Made by a program: the position numbers and the translations under genes
Assembly: GCA_019119045.1 (NCBI GenBank)
Contig: DWXS01000022.1
Span: forward strand, 1 to 57,162
From: Candidatus Mailhella merdavium
Lineage (GTDB): Bacteria > Desulfobacterota > Desulfovibrionia > Desulfovibrionales > Desulfovibrionaceae
Direction of reading: 5' to 3'
DNA: 57,162 nt
Notes under the pieces: model-generated
What the model was told of the DNA's origin: nothing
The model's database searches: none
Seen by the model: only the letters and a program-made list of their open reading frames with translations
Shown: piece by piece, positions 8,401 to 17,369 of the stretch
Layout of the letters: each line of letters begins with the position of its first letter
Numbering within the stretch: the stretch's first letter is position 1

Positions 8401-10017
8401 TCAGAACGACAGGCGCAGCATCGTACAGAGCTGTTCCAGGTCAAGATGCCTTTCAAGCGTGTCTGCCAGGAGATCCAGAGATTTTTCAGGAGAGCTGACG
8501 CACACTTTCCGTTCATTTTTTCCCCGACGCCGACGTAAATCATTAAGAAATGCGTTGCGCCACACATCGTCGTCAAAGAGTCCGTGACCATAGGTTCCCC
8601 AGAAGATCCCCTGCCCCTTACTCCGGCTCAGCATCCAGCCATGCGCCTGCTCTTCAGGATTTACCGTCCAGATCCGGAGCGCGGCCCCCTCGCTTCTCCC
8701 CTCCACGGGAGAAGACAAAGAAGGGGTTGTTTCCGTTTTTCCATGATGTATTTCATACACCGACAGAGGAAGCCCGAGAACAAGATCTTCCGCAGCAGAG
8801 CGACGCAGTATTTTGTGTTCTCCCAGCGTGGTTTCGAGGGGCAGCAGGCCGAACGCCTCTTCCACATGGCCGGGGGAATCCTCCAGCCCCTCGGGATCGG
8901 CCACACGGGTTCCCATCATCTGCATTCCTCCGCAGATGCCGAGGATATCCCCACTTCCTTCGCGTCGTACCTCCTCTTTGATCGACTTCTCCAGCCCGTT
9001 GCTCCGCAGAGAACGCAAGGCGGCAGCGGTACATCTGCTTCCGGGCAGAATGATCAAATCTGGATGCCCCAACTCTTCAGGACGGGTTACCATGCGCACA
9101 CGCACCCCGGGTTCGGCAAGCAGCGGATCGATGTCCGACAGGTTGCTCAGATACGGAATATCAACAAGCACAACATCAAGGGTATCTTCAGCCGCCGGAC
9201 ACTCCTCATCCGTGCCCCGGCGCAGAATACGTCCGGCTCGGTAGGCTACGGAATCTTCTTCCGGCAGGATCAGCCCCTCCACCCACGGGACAACGCCGAG
9301 AAAAGGCTTTCCGGTCAGTCTGCTCACCTGCTCAAGAGCCGGAGGAAGAAGAGAGGCATCACCACGAAATTTGTTGATCACAAATCCATCCAGCAGCTCC
9401 CGTTCCCAGTCTTCCATCAATGCCAGCGTACCGGCCAGCGAAGCAAACACGCCGCCCCGATCGATATCGCCGACAAGAATCATCCGTGCGCGGGCCTCTC
9501 TGGCCATGTTGGTATTGACGATATCGCCCCTCTTGAGATTGATTTCCGCCGGGCTACCCGCACCTTCAAGAATCATGAGATCGCGCCCCCGGGCTAGGGA
9601 AGCGTAGGCATGGCATACCTCGTGAAAGAGTTTCGGCTTGAGTCTCTCATATTCATGAACACGGCAGAATCCCCGGGCCTTTCCCAGCACAACAACCTGT
9701 GAACCCGTCTGGGAGCTTGGTTTCAACAGCACAGGATTCATCCGGACATCGGGCCGCAGTCCGCACGCACGAGCCTGAAGAGCCTGCGCCCGGCCTATTT
9801 CCCCCCCCTCGTCCGTTACTGCGGAATTGAGCGCCATGTTCTGGGCCTTGAACGGCGCAACGTTCAGCCCCCGGCGGGAAAAAAGGCGACACAGCCCTGC
9901 GGAAATCAAACTTTTTCCAGCATCGGATGAAGTCCCCAGAACCATGAGTGCCGGGGGCAGCGTAACCCCCTCAAGCAAGTCCCGGGGCAATTCGGCTGGT
10001 ACGAAAGATTCTTGCAT
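8401..10017 (-). CDS. cobQ: Cobyric acid synthase, glutamine-hydrolysing
   Basis: About 538 residues. CobQ amidates four carboxyl side chains of adenosylcobyrinic acid a,c-diamide, using glutamine and ATP, in cobalamin synthesis. The N-terminal dethiobiotin-synthetase-like domain shows the P-loop GTSSDAGKS and PFKAQNMALNS; the middle has GAGSPAEINL and VGDIDRGGVFAS. The C-terminal class I glutaminase domain has ILPGSRCT, the nucleophile elbow GICGGMQMMG, and the catalytic His in TYGHGLFDD. AAGGAG lies three bases before an ATG at 10020 and six before the ATG at 10017; the second is preferred. No other cobalamin genes adjoin it here. Confidence 0.96.
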   Translation of the reverse strand: MQESFVPAELPRDLLEGVTLPPALMVLGTSSDAGKSLISAGLCRLFSRRGLNVAPFKAQNMALNSAVTDEGGEIGRAQALQARACGLRPDVRMNPVLLKPSSQTGSQVVVLGKARGFCRVHEYERLKPKLFHEVCHAYASLARGRDLMILEGAGSPAEINLKRGDIVNTNMAREARARMILVGDIDRGGVFASLAGTLALMEDWERELLDGFVINKFRGDASLLPPALEQVSRLTGKPFLGVVPWVEGLILPEEDSVAYRAGRILRRGTDEECPAAEDTLDVVLVDIPYLSNLSDIDPLLAEPGVRVRMVTRPEELGHPDLIILPGSRCTAAALRSLRSNGLEKSIKEEVRREGSGDILGICGGMQMMGTRVADPEGLEDSPGHVEEAFGLLPLETTLGEHKILRRSAAEDLVLGLPLSVYEIHHGKTETTPSLSSPVEGRSEGAALRIWTVNPEEQAHGWMLSRSKGQGIFWGTYGHGLFDDDVWRNAFLNDLRRRRGKNERKVCVSSPEKSLDLLADTLERHLDLEQLCTMLRLSF

Positions 10018-10151
10018 CATATTCTCCTTCGGCGGGAGAGTATGCCGATACGGCGCATGCCTTGCAAGAGCGTGGTCATCTGCCGGAAATACGCGCTTGC
10101 AAGGCAGCCCACAGACACGTTAACATACTGAAAAAAACGGAGCGATACGCC

Positions 10152-12287
10152 ATGTTCCGCAAAATACTTCTCGGATTTCTCCTCATTATCGTACTGGTTG
10201 TGGCAGGAGGCTGGATGTTCCTCAAGACTCAGGGTGATGTCATTCTGGAAAAATTCAGCCAACTGGTGGAAAAAAATACCGGAAAACCCCTGCATATGGA
10301 GGGCTTGCCGGAAATCGGCATCTTTCCCGGTATCAGCCTGACGCTGGGTCCATCGACCTGGGGCGAAAAGGAAGATGACATTTCCGTATCTTTCAGTCGG
10401 GCAAGTATCCGCGTTTCCGCCTCCGCACTGCTTGCCGGACGCATGGAACTTACCAGTCTGGAAGCCGACGATCTGAAGGTCAACTGCCGTTTTCCGGCTC
10501 CCGCTCCGGAAAGCTCTCCGACCGCCTCCGGGACGGACGGCAACGCGCCTGCCGCCCCGCAGAAAACGGCGTCTCCCCTGACGGAGGTCAGCCTTGAGGA
10601 ACGCATCAACCATATGCTGGGACTTGCGCCGGACACGGCAATCCTGAACAGAGCATCTGTCGCTCTTCTATGGGAGGATGGACGCTCGTGTACTTTCTCC
10701 AACATCTCCCTGAAATTGACCAATGCACGTCCCAACGCCACGCTTGGTCTGGAAAGTTCCGCTGACGTCGCCTTTCGCCAGACGCCTGGAGGAGTGCTTC
10801 GTCGGGCCGGGTTACAGCTTGAAAGCAATCTGGGCTGCAAGGACGGAGCTGTTTCCGCCGTCGTCCACAAAGCTCTCATCCATCCGGAAGAACAGATGGG
10901 CTTCACTGAAGATGCCAGTTTTTCGGGAGGAATGGCCTGGACGCCCGGAAACAATACCCTGACGCTGAATAATCTGGAATCCAGCCTGCCCGGCATCACC
11001 TTCAGCGCATCAGGCACACTTTCCGCCCCGGACATGGCCCGTCTTCTTGCCGTTGCCCCGCGAACTCTGGCTGAACATATTCTGTTGAAAGGTTCCGGAG
11101 GACTTCAGATACGTTGCAAGGGTTCCCTGCATCCGTTAATGCTGGCTGCGGGATTCACCCCTTTCCAGGACAAGAACGCGCTGACGGCGCTGAATGCCGA
11201 TATTGCCTTGCGTCTTGAAGGCGGACTCCTCACGCTCGAAAAACTGGACGGCTCGCTGGACGGCACAAGTTTTTCCGGCAGTCTGGAAGGCAGCATTGAA
11301 CCTCCCGTACTGCGCGGCAATCTGCAACTGGGCGAAGTCGTCCCTGCGCGATATCTGCCCGCTCCGGGAAAGGAAGAAAAAAGCACCTCCATACCGCGTG
11401 TGACCGAACGCAAAAGCGAAAGCGGAGCCACCGTACTGGTCATACAGCCCTGGCCGGCCGTGGATCTCAGCCTTTCCGTCGAAAGAGTGATCTGGGAAAA
11501 ATTCCTGGTGGAAAATATTCAGGCAAAAATCAGCGGCGATCAGGGAACCTACCACGTCAATCCTCTCACCTTTACGGCATGGGACAGCCAGGCAAAGGCC
11601 TCCATTGACGCCGTACTGCCCGCCGTGTCGGCTCTGGCCTCCGCAGGAAGCAGTCTGCGCGACACGGATCTGCACCTGCAACTCAGCGCGGACAATATCA
11701 ATCTGCGAAAAATTGTGGAAAGTCTGCCGGACAATGAAAAACTTCGTCCGGAACAGGTTTCCGGCAAAGGAAAGATCAACGCAAGCCTGAACTTCAACGC
11801 GTCGAATTTTCCCGGAACTCTGAACGGACAGGGAAGCATTTCCGCAGCCCCTCTGACGCTCACACTGACCGAACTTGCCGGCGTCTCCAAAGATCTGAAG
11901 GGATTTGCCGCACTTCTGGGAGGACGCGCTCAGGGTATCGAAAAAATTGAAAAACTGGCCTCTTCCGGAACTGATTTTGAAAAGCTTCTGATCACGTTCA
12001 CGAGCAGCAAGGGCATCATCACCGTGACAGACGCGCGCTGCACTTCACCGGAGCTGGAACTTTCCGGCAAAGGCACCATCAATCTCCCCGGGGAAACGCT
12101 CGATCTCGCGGGAACACTGCGCGTCGCAGGGGTGGCCAGTCTTCCCGTCAGCATGAAGGGTCCCTTTACAAAACCGGCCTATCGGCTTGATATGGGGCGA
12201 GATCTGAAGAAGATAGATCTTTCTCTGCAACCGGGAGGAAAACTGGAAAGAGAAATCTCCCGAGGACTCGAAAAACTTTTTAAATAG
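10152..12287 (+). CDS. AsmA family protein
   Basis: A 711-residue protein with a single N-terminal membrane helix (ILLGFLLIIVLVVAGGWMFL) and a long periplasmic part made of repetitive beta-rich segments, as in AsmA/YhdP-type proteins. Early residues KPLHMEGLPEIGIFPGISLTL and SVSFSRASIRVSASALLAGR match the AsmA N-terminal domain; the end (LELSGKGTINLPGETLDLAG, VSMKGPFTKPAYRLD) matches the AsmA C-terminal region. Such proteins are linked to outer-membrane lipid homeostasis. The start follows GGAG; a longer frame to 10062 lacks a signal. Divergent from cobQ. Confidence 0.85.
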   Translation: MFRKILLGFLLIIVLVVAGGWMFLKTQGDVILEKFSQLVEKNTGKPLHMEGLPEIGIFPGISLTLGPSTWGEKEDDISVSFSRASIRVSASALLAGRMELTSLEADDLKVNCRFPAPAPESSPTASGTDGNAPAAPQKTASPLTEVSLEERINHMLGLAPDTAILNRASVALLWEDGRSCTFSNISLKLTNARPNATLGLESSADVAFRQTPGGVLRRAGLQLESNLGCKDGAVSAVVHKALIHPEEQMGFTEDASFSGGMAWTPGNNTLTLNNLESSLPGITFSASGTLSAPDMARLLAVAPRTLAEHILLKGSGGLQIRCKGSLHPLMLAAGFTPFQDKNALTALNADIALRLEGGLLTLEKLDGSLDGTSFSGSLEGSIEPPVLRGNLQLGEVVPARYLPAPGKEEKSTSIPRVTERKSESGATVLVIQPWPAVDLSLSVERVIWEKFLVENIQAKISGDQGTYHVNPLTFTAWDSQAKASIDAVLPAVSALASAGSSLRDTDLHLQLSADNINLRKIVESLPDNEKLRPEQVSGKGKINASLNFNASNFPGTLNGQGSISAAPLTLTLTELAGVSKDLKGFAALLGGRAQGIEKIEKLASSGTDFEKLLITFTSSKGIITVTDARCTSPELELSGKGTINLPGETLDLAGTLRVAGVASLPVSMKGPFTKPAYRLDMGRDLKKIDLSLQPGGKLEREISRGLEKLFK

Positions 12288-12526
12288 CATTCCCCAATAC
12301 CGGGTCCCATACCAGTAACACAGCAGAGATCTTCTTCCTCATTCAGATATTCGTTTCATTATTCTTTTACCGGATGCTGTTTTTTATTATATTGTCGTGA
12401 AAATTGCATATACCTGCCATAAGATACTTGCAATTTATTGATCTTCAGGCATATAGGGAAACACAAACTGCTGCTGACAAAACGCAGGCATACATTTAAG
12501 GCAGACAATTCTGGAGGAACAACATA

Positions 12527-12940
12527 ATGGACGATTATCTGAAACAGGCTCTGGAAATCGTAAAAGCCCAGGCTTCGGTTCGCGTCATGTCCGAAGAAGA
12601 AATCACTTCCATGGTGCGTACGTTATCCGCGAGCCTCAAAACGCTTGAAGACTCCCCCATTGAAGAAGAAGATAACGCCGCACCAGCCATGCCTCCGGCG
12701 AAATCCATCAAGGAAAAATCCGTCACATGCTTGGAATGCGGCAAAACATTTAAAATCATTACCCGCAAGCATCTTGCCACGCATGATCTCGACGCTGAAA
12801 GCTACCGTGCAAAATGGGGCCTGAAGAAGAATACCCCTCTCGTCTGCAAGGAACTGCAGCGTGAACGCCGTAAAAAGATGAAGGATATGCAGCTCTGGGA
12901 AAAGCGTCGGATCAGCGGCGCCCACAAGGATGAAGAATAA
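12527..12940 (+). CDS. MucR/Ros-family zinc-finger transcriptional regulator
   Basis: A 137-residue DNA-binding protein. The centre has the prokaryotic zinc finger CLECGKTFKIITRKHLATH (ligands C-x2-C-x10-H-x3-H, one residue longer than in Ros itself). It is followed by LDAESYRAKWGLKKNTPLVC and a basic helix QRERRKKMKDMQLWEKRR, both typical of the family. The N-terminus (YLKQALEIVKAQASVRVMSEEEITSMV) is the helical region that mediates oligomerisation in MucR. GGAGG precedes the ATG. The 240-base upstream region is AT-rich, and MucR proteins prefer AT-rich targets, so autoregulation is plausible. Target genes unknown. Confidence 0.9.
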   Translation: MDDYLKQALEIVKAQASVRVMSEEEITSMVRTLSASLKTLEDSPIEEEDNAAPAMPPAKSIKEKSVTCLECGKTFKIITRKHLATHDLDAESYRAKWGLKKNTPLVCKELQRERRKKMKDMQLWEKRRISGAHKDEE

Positions 12941-12952
12941 ACAGGTATTGAG

Positions 12953-12980
12953 GGCGGTCTCATGACCGCCTTCTCTCTTC
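12953..12980 (+). terminator. Probable terminator after the MucR gene
   Basis: Stem GGCGGTC (12953-12959), loop TCAT, arm GACCGCC (12964-12970), then a pyrimidine-rich TTCTCTCTTC. It starts 12 bases after the stop codon. The T run is interrupted, so termination may be partial. Confidence 0.6.
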
Positions 12981-13044
12981 GGCGGCGGCCCTTCCTCATA
13001 TGGGGCCGCAGTTCTTTTTTTGCACTTTTACCTCCTTCTTTCTC

Positions 13045-13560
13045 ATGTCGGCCAAAAAAACCAATGCCGCAAGAATTCTGGATGCTCTGGGTATCCCCTA
13101 CGAAATACATACCGCTACAATCGACGAAAACGATCTGTCTGCTGTAGCCCTGGCAAAAACCCTTGGAGTTCCCCCTGAACAGGTGTTCAAGACTCTTGTT
13201 GTTCGGGCCGAAGGGAAAAGTTCCAGCGAAATCATCATGACCTGCATTCCCGGCCCTGCCGAACTGGATCTAAAAAAAACAGCCGCTGTCTCCGGACATA
13301 AAAGCGCCGCCATGGTTCACCTCAAGGAGGTTTTTCCGCTGACGGGCTATATACGGGGCGGCTGCTCCCCTCTGGGGGCAAAGAAGAACTACCCTGTCTA
13401 TCTGGATGAAAACGCAATTCTGTGGGAACGTATTTTCGTCAGCGCAGGACAGAGAGGAGTTCAGCTTCTGCTCGCTCCGGACGATCTGCTCCGCGCCGTC
13501 TCGGCTGTCTATGCGGATCTTTGCAAAGATGTTCAGGACGGCGCAGGCAATCCCCTATAA
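13045..13560 (+). CDS. ybaK: YbaK/EbsC-type Cys-tRNA(Pro) deacylase
   Basis: A 171-residue editing protein that hydrolyses Cys mischarged onto tRNA(Pro). Recognised by MSAKKTNAARILDALGIPYE at the N-terminus, VFKTLVVRAEGKSS, the conserved catalytic Lys region (DLKKTAAVSG HKSAAM), and the substrate loop GYIRGGCSPLGAKKNYPVYL. The start at 13045 matches the family N-terminus; the frame opens at 13000 but the extra 15 residues are unlike the family. Neither start has a good ribosome binding site. The last residues approach the tRNA-Lys gene downstream. Confidence 0.9.
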   Translation: MSAKKTNAARILDALGIPYEIHTATIDENDLSAVALAKTLGVPPEQVFKTLVVRAEGKSSSEIIMTCIPGPAELDLKKTAAVSGHKSAAMVHLKEVFPLTGYIRGGCSPLGAKKNYPVYLDENAILWERIFVSAGQRGVQLLLAPDDLLRAVSAVYADLCKDVQDGAGNPL

Positions 13561-13700
13561 AGGATACTCTTCGCATACTTCAGAAATCGCGCATGCAGCT
13601 TCATTTCCTGTCGGGCCGGAGCTTTTCTGTTCAGGATTTGCAGACTGAAAACAGTTTTTCTCGCAAATAGAAAAAAATATGCTTCCTCGCAATTTTTTGC

Positions 13701-13729
13701 TTGACTTACCATGCTCGTGAAGGTAACAA
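13701..13729 (+). promoter_or_regulatory. Putative sigma-70 promoter of tRNA-Lys(UUU)
   Basis: TTGACT at 13701-13706, a 17-base spacer, and TAACAA at 13724-13729. The -35 is near consensus and the -10 is weak. Transcription would begin a few bases before the tRNA. Confidence 0.5.
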
Positions 13730-13739
13730 CACGGTTCTC

Positions 13740-13815
13740 GGGTCGTTAACTCAGGCGGTAGAGTACCTGCCTTTTAAGCAGAGAGTCGCAGGTTCGAATC
13801 CTGCACGACCCACCA
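13740..13815 (+). tRNA. tRNA-Lys (anticodon UUU)
   Basis: A 76-base cloverleaf. Acceptor stem GGGTCGT pairs with ACGACCC (13805-13811); D arm around ACTCAGGCGGTAGAGT; anticodon loop CTTTTAA gives UUU; T loop GGTTCGAATCC. Discriminator A and an encoded CCA close the 3' end. Confidence 0.97.
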
Positions 13816-13829
13816 ACTTTCCGTTTTAA

Positions 13830-13870
13830 GAAACCCCGCGATGTATTGCGCATCGCGGGGTTTCATATTT
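13830..13870 (+). terminator. Intrinsic terminator after tRNA-Lys(UUU)
   Basis: A 14-bp stem, GAAACCCCGCGATG (13830-13843) with CATCGCGGGGTTTC (13851-13864) around a seven-base loop, then ATATTTT. The symmetric flanks would let it work in both directions. Confidence 0.8.
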
Positions 13871-13987
13871 TCTGCCCGTACCATGCGGGATTCTTTCGGA
13901 AATAACGCTTTACATCCGGCAAATCCGGAGCTATTCGCTCCTTCCGTTCGTTTTTTATGATTCCGGATTTTCCGGAAGGAGTCCCTC

Positions 13988-15361
13988 ATGCACACTGCCG
14001 CTCATCTGCGTCGCCAACTCTTCAGTCTGACAAGCCCCATCTTTGTGGAACTGCTTCTGATCATGCTGCTCAGTGCCGTGGATGTCATCATGCTCAGTCA
14101 GCACTCCGACAATGCCGTGGCTGCAGTAGGTGTAGATACCCAGATTCTGAATATGGTTTTTCTTGTCTTTGAAGTGTTCACGGCGGGGACTACCGTACTT
14201 TGCGCCCGTTACAGAGGCGCACGCGATCAGGAAAACGTCACCAGAGTCATCGGCATCTCCCTGCTCTTCAACGGACTTTCCGGGCTTCTTGTCAGTGCCG
14301 CCCTTGCGTTGTTTGCCGAGCCGATTCTGCACCTCATGGGCATACGACCGGATCTCATGAACGACGCGGCATCTTATATGAAGATTGTGGGCGGCATGGC
14401 CTTTCTGCAGGGGCTTGCTTTCACCATCTCCGCCGTGTTGCGCAGTATGGAAATGGCCTCCTACCCCATGTTTGTCACCCTGATTATGAATATTCTGAAC
14501 GTAGCGGGCAATTATACATTGATCTTCGGCCACTTTGGGGCTCCTTCCCTCGGGGTGACCGGTGCGGCCATTTCTACATCCGGATGCAGAGCCGTAGCCC
14601 TTTGCCTGCTGCTCTTTATCCTGTTCCGTAAGGGTGTCCGCGTTCCGCTGCGTATCTTTCATCCCTTTCCCTTCGGTAAGCTCCGGGAACTGCTGGGGAT
14701 CGGACTTCCCGCCGCAGGAGAATTCTTTTCCTATCAGTTTTCGCAGCTCGTCATTACCTTTTTTATCAACAAACTCGGAAACGAGGCCCTCGCCGCCCGT
14801 GCCTACTGTGTAAACATCATTATGTTTTCCTATCTATTTGCCAGCGCCATCGGTCAGGGAGGTTCCATCCTTGTTGGCTGGCTCATCGGCAGACATCGTA
14901 TTGAAGCAGCCTACAAAATGGGCTGGTTCTGCTTCAAAGCCGCACTTGCCGTAACCGTGAGCATATCCGTCATTACCGCTCTGCTGGGTCACGTCATCGT
15001 TCCCCTGCTGACGGACAATCCGATCATCATTAAGTTATGTACGACTATCCTTTTTGTGGATATTCTGCTGGAATTCGGACGCCCGGTGAATATTCTGGCA
15101 GGCTTCATGCTGCGTTCTGCAAGCGACTCCACCTATGTGTTTCTTGTCGGCGTCAGCATCATGTGGAGCGTCGCAACTGCACTCAGCTACCTATTCGGAA
15201 TTGTCCTTCACTGGGGACTTGTCGGCATGTGGATAGCCTTTACCATGGATGAAGTCATCAGAGCCGTTCTCCTGGCAAGACGCTGGCGCAGTATGAAATG
15301 GGCGGAAAAATTCCATACACAGGCATCCTTTTCCGAAGGCGTCGAACAGAAGGCCCTATGA
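13988..15361 (+). CDS. MATE-family multidrug/Na+ antiporter-like efflux protein
   Basis: A 457-residue polytopic inner-membrane protein with about 12 helices in two homologous halves, as in MatE domains. Diagnostic stretches are PIFVELLLIMLLSAVDVIML with VDTQILNMVFLVFEVFTAGT in the first half, and ELLGIGLPAAGEFFSYQFSQ and ASAIGQGGSILVGWLIGRHR in the second. MATE proteins export organic cations or other small molecules using Na+ or H+. AAGGAG precedes the start. The stop overlaps the ATG of the WcbI-like gene (ATGA, 15358-15361), so translation is coupled. The exported substrate is unknown. Confidence 0.93.
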   Translation: MHTAAHLRRQLFSLTSPIFVELLLIMLLSAVDVIMLSQHSDNAVAAVGVDTQILNMVFLVFEVFTAGTTVLCARYRGARDQENVTRVIGISLLFNGLSGLLVSAALALFAEPILHLMGIRPDLMNDAASYMKIVGGMAFLQGLAFTISAVLRSMEMASYPMFVTLIMNILNVAGNYTLIFGHFGAPSLGVTGAAISTSGCRAVALCLLLFILFRKGVRVPLRIFHPFPFGKLRELLGIGLPAAGEFFSYQFSQLVITFFINKLGNEALAARAYCVNIIMFSYLFASAIGQGGSILVGWLIGRHRIEAAYKMGWFCFKAALAVTVSISVITALLGHVIVPLLTDNPIIIKLCTTILFVDILLEFGRPVNILAGFMLRSASDSTYVFLVGVSIMWSVATALSYLFGIVLHWGLVGMWIAFTMDEVIRAVLLARRWRSMKWAEKFHTQASFSEGVEQKAL

Positions 15362-16233
15362 AAAAACGTATTTGCGTGCTGGGAAACTGTGTTGCACATC
15401 GGCTGCAAAAAATGCTCGCGGCCAATATGGCCCTGACTGAACGTTTTCTCCCTGTCGACACGCCCTTTATTCATGAAGTGGCCAGGCAGGAAGACGGTAA
15501 AGCACAGCTGGAACGTCTCGCGGCTCTGGCTCTTTCCTGCGACATCATCCTGACGCAGCCGCTGTTCAATTTCGGACCGTGCAACACGGAACAGCTGCGC
15601 TCCAGACTCTCTCCCGGCCAGAAACTTCTGACCTTTTCCGCTCCGGACTTCAAAGCCTACTTTCCCGATATCTGTGTGCTTTCCTGTAAGACAAATCTTC
15701 GTTTTACCCCCATTCTGGATCGGGACAGTCGTATTATTTTTGCCTGCCATGTTAAAGGCATTTCTATTTTCGATGTGGAGCAAATCTACCTTAATCATCC
15801 GATGTTCGAAAAAAAGGCCATGCTGGCAGGCCTGGCCACCTCGCTGGAGCGATATGCAAAGCGCGAACAGGGCGTAGACATTCCCACCGGGGATTATGTT
15901 GCCAGATATTGTACAACGCGCAGGCTCTTCTTCAGCGAACTGCACCCGACGGACGAAATTCTTGCTCTTCTCCGCAATCGCACTCTGGAAGCTCTGGGCC
16001 TGCCGCCTCTTTCCGAGGACAGCCCGCTGGAAGTGGAAAGTTTCGGATTCAACCGCTGGCCCGTCATCACCCGTTCAAGCAATATGTTCCGCTTTCCGGG
16101 GCAGGAATATTATATTCTGGCAGGTGTTCGCCTTTCCATTGAAGATGTAGCCATGGCCTATTACAACTTTTATCAATTTCATCCGCACATTGTGGAAGCC
16201 AACCTTGCGCTTGCCGAGGGCGTTCTGGATTAA
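15358..16233 (+). CDS. WcbI-domain polysaccharide biosynthesis-type protein
   Basis: A 291-residue protein starting MKKRICVLGNCVAHRLQ, the G-N-C-x-x-x-x-L signature of WcbI-type proteins, followed by SCDIILTQPLFNFG and a C-terminal region with INRWP-like FGFNRWPVITRSSN. WcbI from Burkholderia capsule clusters binds coenzyme A and is proposed to be an acetyltransferase; here only the family is supported, not the substrate. It overlaps the MATE gene by four bases, which strongly suggests a shared function, for example modifying a product or surface glycan handled by the exporter. No glycosyltransferases are nearby. Confidence 0.78.
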   Translation: MKKRICVLGNCVAHRLQKMLAANMALTERFLPVDTPFIHEVARQEDGKAQLERLAALALSCDIILTQPLFNFGPCNTEQLRSRLSPGQKLLTFSAPDFKAYFPDICVLSCKTNLRFTPILDRDSRIIFACHVKGISIFDVEQIYLNHPMFEKKAMLAGLATSLERYAKREQGVDIPTGDYVARYCTTRRLFFSELHPTDEILALLRNRTLEALGLPPLSEDSPLEVESFGFNRWPVITRSSNMFRFPGQEYYILAGVRLSIEDVAMAYYNFYQFHPHIVEANLALAEGVLD

Positions 16234-16366
16234 GGCAGGAATTTTTTGTATAAACGGTATGAACACCCTTCAGGGTAGACCGCAAGACGAAACGCATCTT
16301 CCCGTGTCCTTCTCCATACCGGGACGGTGACGCCTGTCCGGGAATGGGATTCCGTCAGCGTTCCGA

Positions 16367-17215
16367 TCACGCTATTTCGGAAACGGGCCAACCGTGCCAC
16401 CGAACATCGGCTCCGGCGAAACGCCGTTCCATAACGCGGAGGGCTTCCGGATTTTCATCCATCAATATGCAGTTGCGCCCCAGCTCCCGTGCCGCTGCAC
16501 CAAAACTGCCGCTCCCGGCGAAAAAATCGCACAGCATATCTCCCGGACGGGAATGAACCTTGACGATACGCCGCAAAATCCCCAACGGCTTCTGCGTGGC
16601 ATAACCGGTTTTCTCCTTTCCGTTGGGGCTGACAATGGTATGCCACCAGACATCCGTAGGCGTTTTGCCGCGCGCCGCCTTTTCCGGCCCGACAAGCTCC
16701 GGCGCCATATAGGGAATGCGATCTATGCTCTCATAATTGAAAACATATGATTCGGGATTTTTTGCATACCACAGGATATTGTCATGCTTGGCCGACCAGC
16801 GTCTTTTTGATCTTGCGCCATAATCATAGGCCCAGATTATCTCATTGATAAATGACCTTCTTCCGAAAATTTCATCAAGCATGATCTTGCAGTAATGGGA
16901 TTCCCGATAATCTATATGAAAAAAAAGACTGCCGTCATCCGTCAGGATGCGCCGGGCTTCCTCCAGACGAGGACGGAGAAAGGCGGGCAGATCTTCAAAG
17001 CTGTCATGATATCCCCGGGTCTCCCGGCGTATGGTCTTGTAACGTAAGCCCTTGAAGCCGACTCTGTCCCCTTTTTCGTCACGAACGGTACTCAGGCTGG
17101 TACGTTGCTGGGTCTTCCCGGTATTGAACGGAGGATCGATATAAATAAGGTTAACGGAACTCCCTGCCATATCTCGCAGAAACGGAAGATTGTCCCCAAA
17201 AAAAATATCGAGCAT
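16367..17215 (-). CDS. Orphan beta-class DNA methyltransferase
   Basis: A 282-residue amino-methyltransferase with motif order IV before I. Motif IV is DPPFNTGK (residues 27-34), the target region lies in the middle (HIDYRESHYCKIMLDE, IWAYDYGARSKRRW), and motif X/I follow as ATQKPLGILRRIV and DFFAGSGSFGAAA (from residue 230). The DPPF form points to N6-adenine or N4-cytosine methylation; the recognition sequence cannot be read. No restriction endonuclease is adjacent, and the neighbours are a WcbI-like gene and a divergent flavodoxin-type gene. It may be a solitary regulatory methylase or the remnant of a restriction system. Confidence 0.88.
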   Translation of the reverse strand: MLDIFFGDNLPFLRDMAGSSVNLIYIDPPFNTGKTQQRTSLSTVRDEKGDRVGFKGLRYKTIRRETRGYHDSFEDLPAFLRPRLEEARRILTDDGSLFFHIDYRESHYCKIMLDEIFGRRSFINEIIWAYDYGARSKRRWSAKHDNILWYAKNPESYVFNYESIDRIPYMAPELVGPEKAARGKTPTDVWWHTIVSPNGKEKTGYATQKPLGILRRIVKVHSRPGDMLCDFFAGSGSFGAAARELGRNCILMDENPEALRVMERRFAGADVRWHGWPVSEIA

Positions 17216-17369
17216 ACTGCACCCTGTAACTCAACGAAAAAACTTTTTATCTGTTTTTCTTCCTTCTCGAGCTGTTCTAGTGCATACCGGCAAGCCAAGG
17301 CAAGAAAGTCTTGCCGTGGCAAAGGACAGTAGACATAGGCCCGTCCTCCGCTTACACTGGAGATATACC

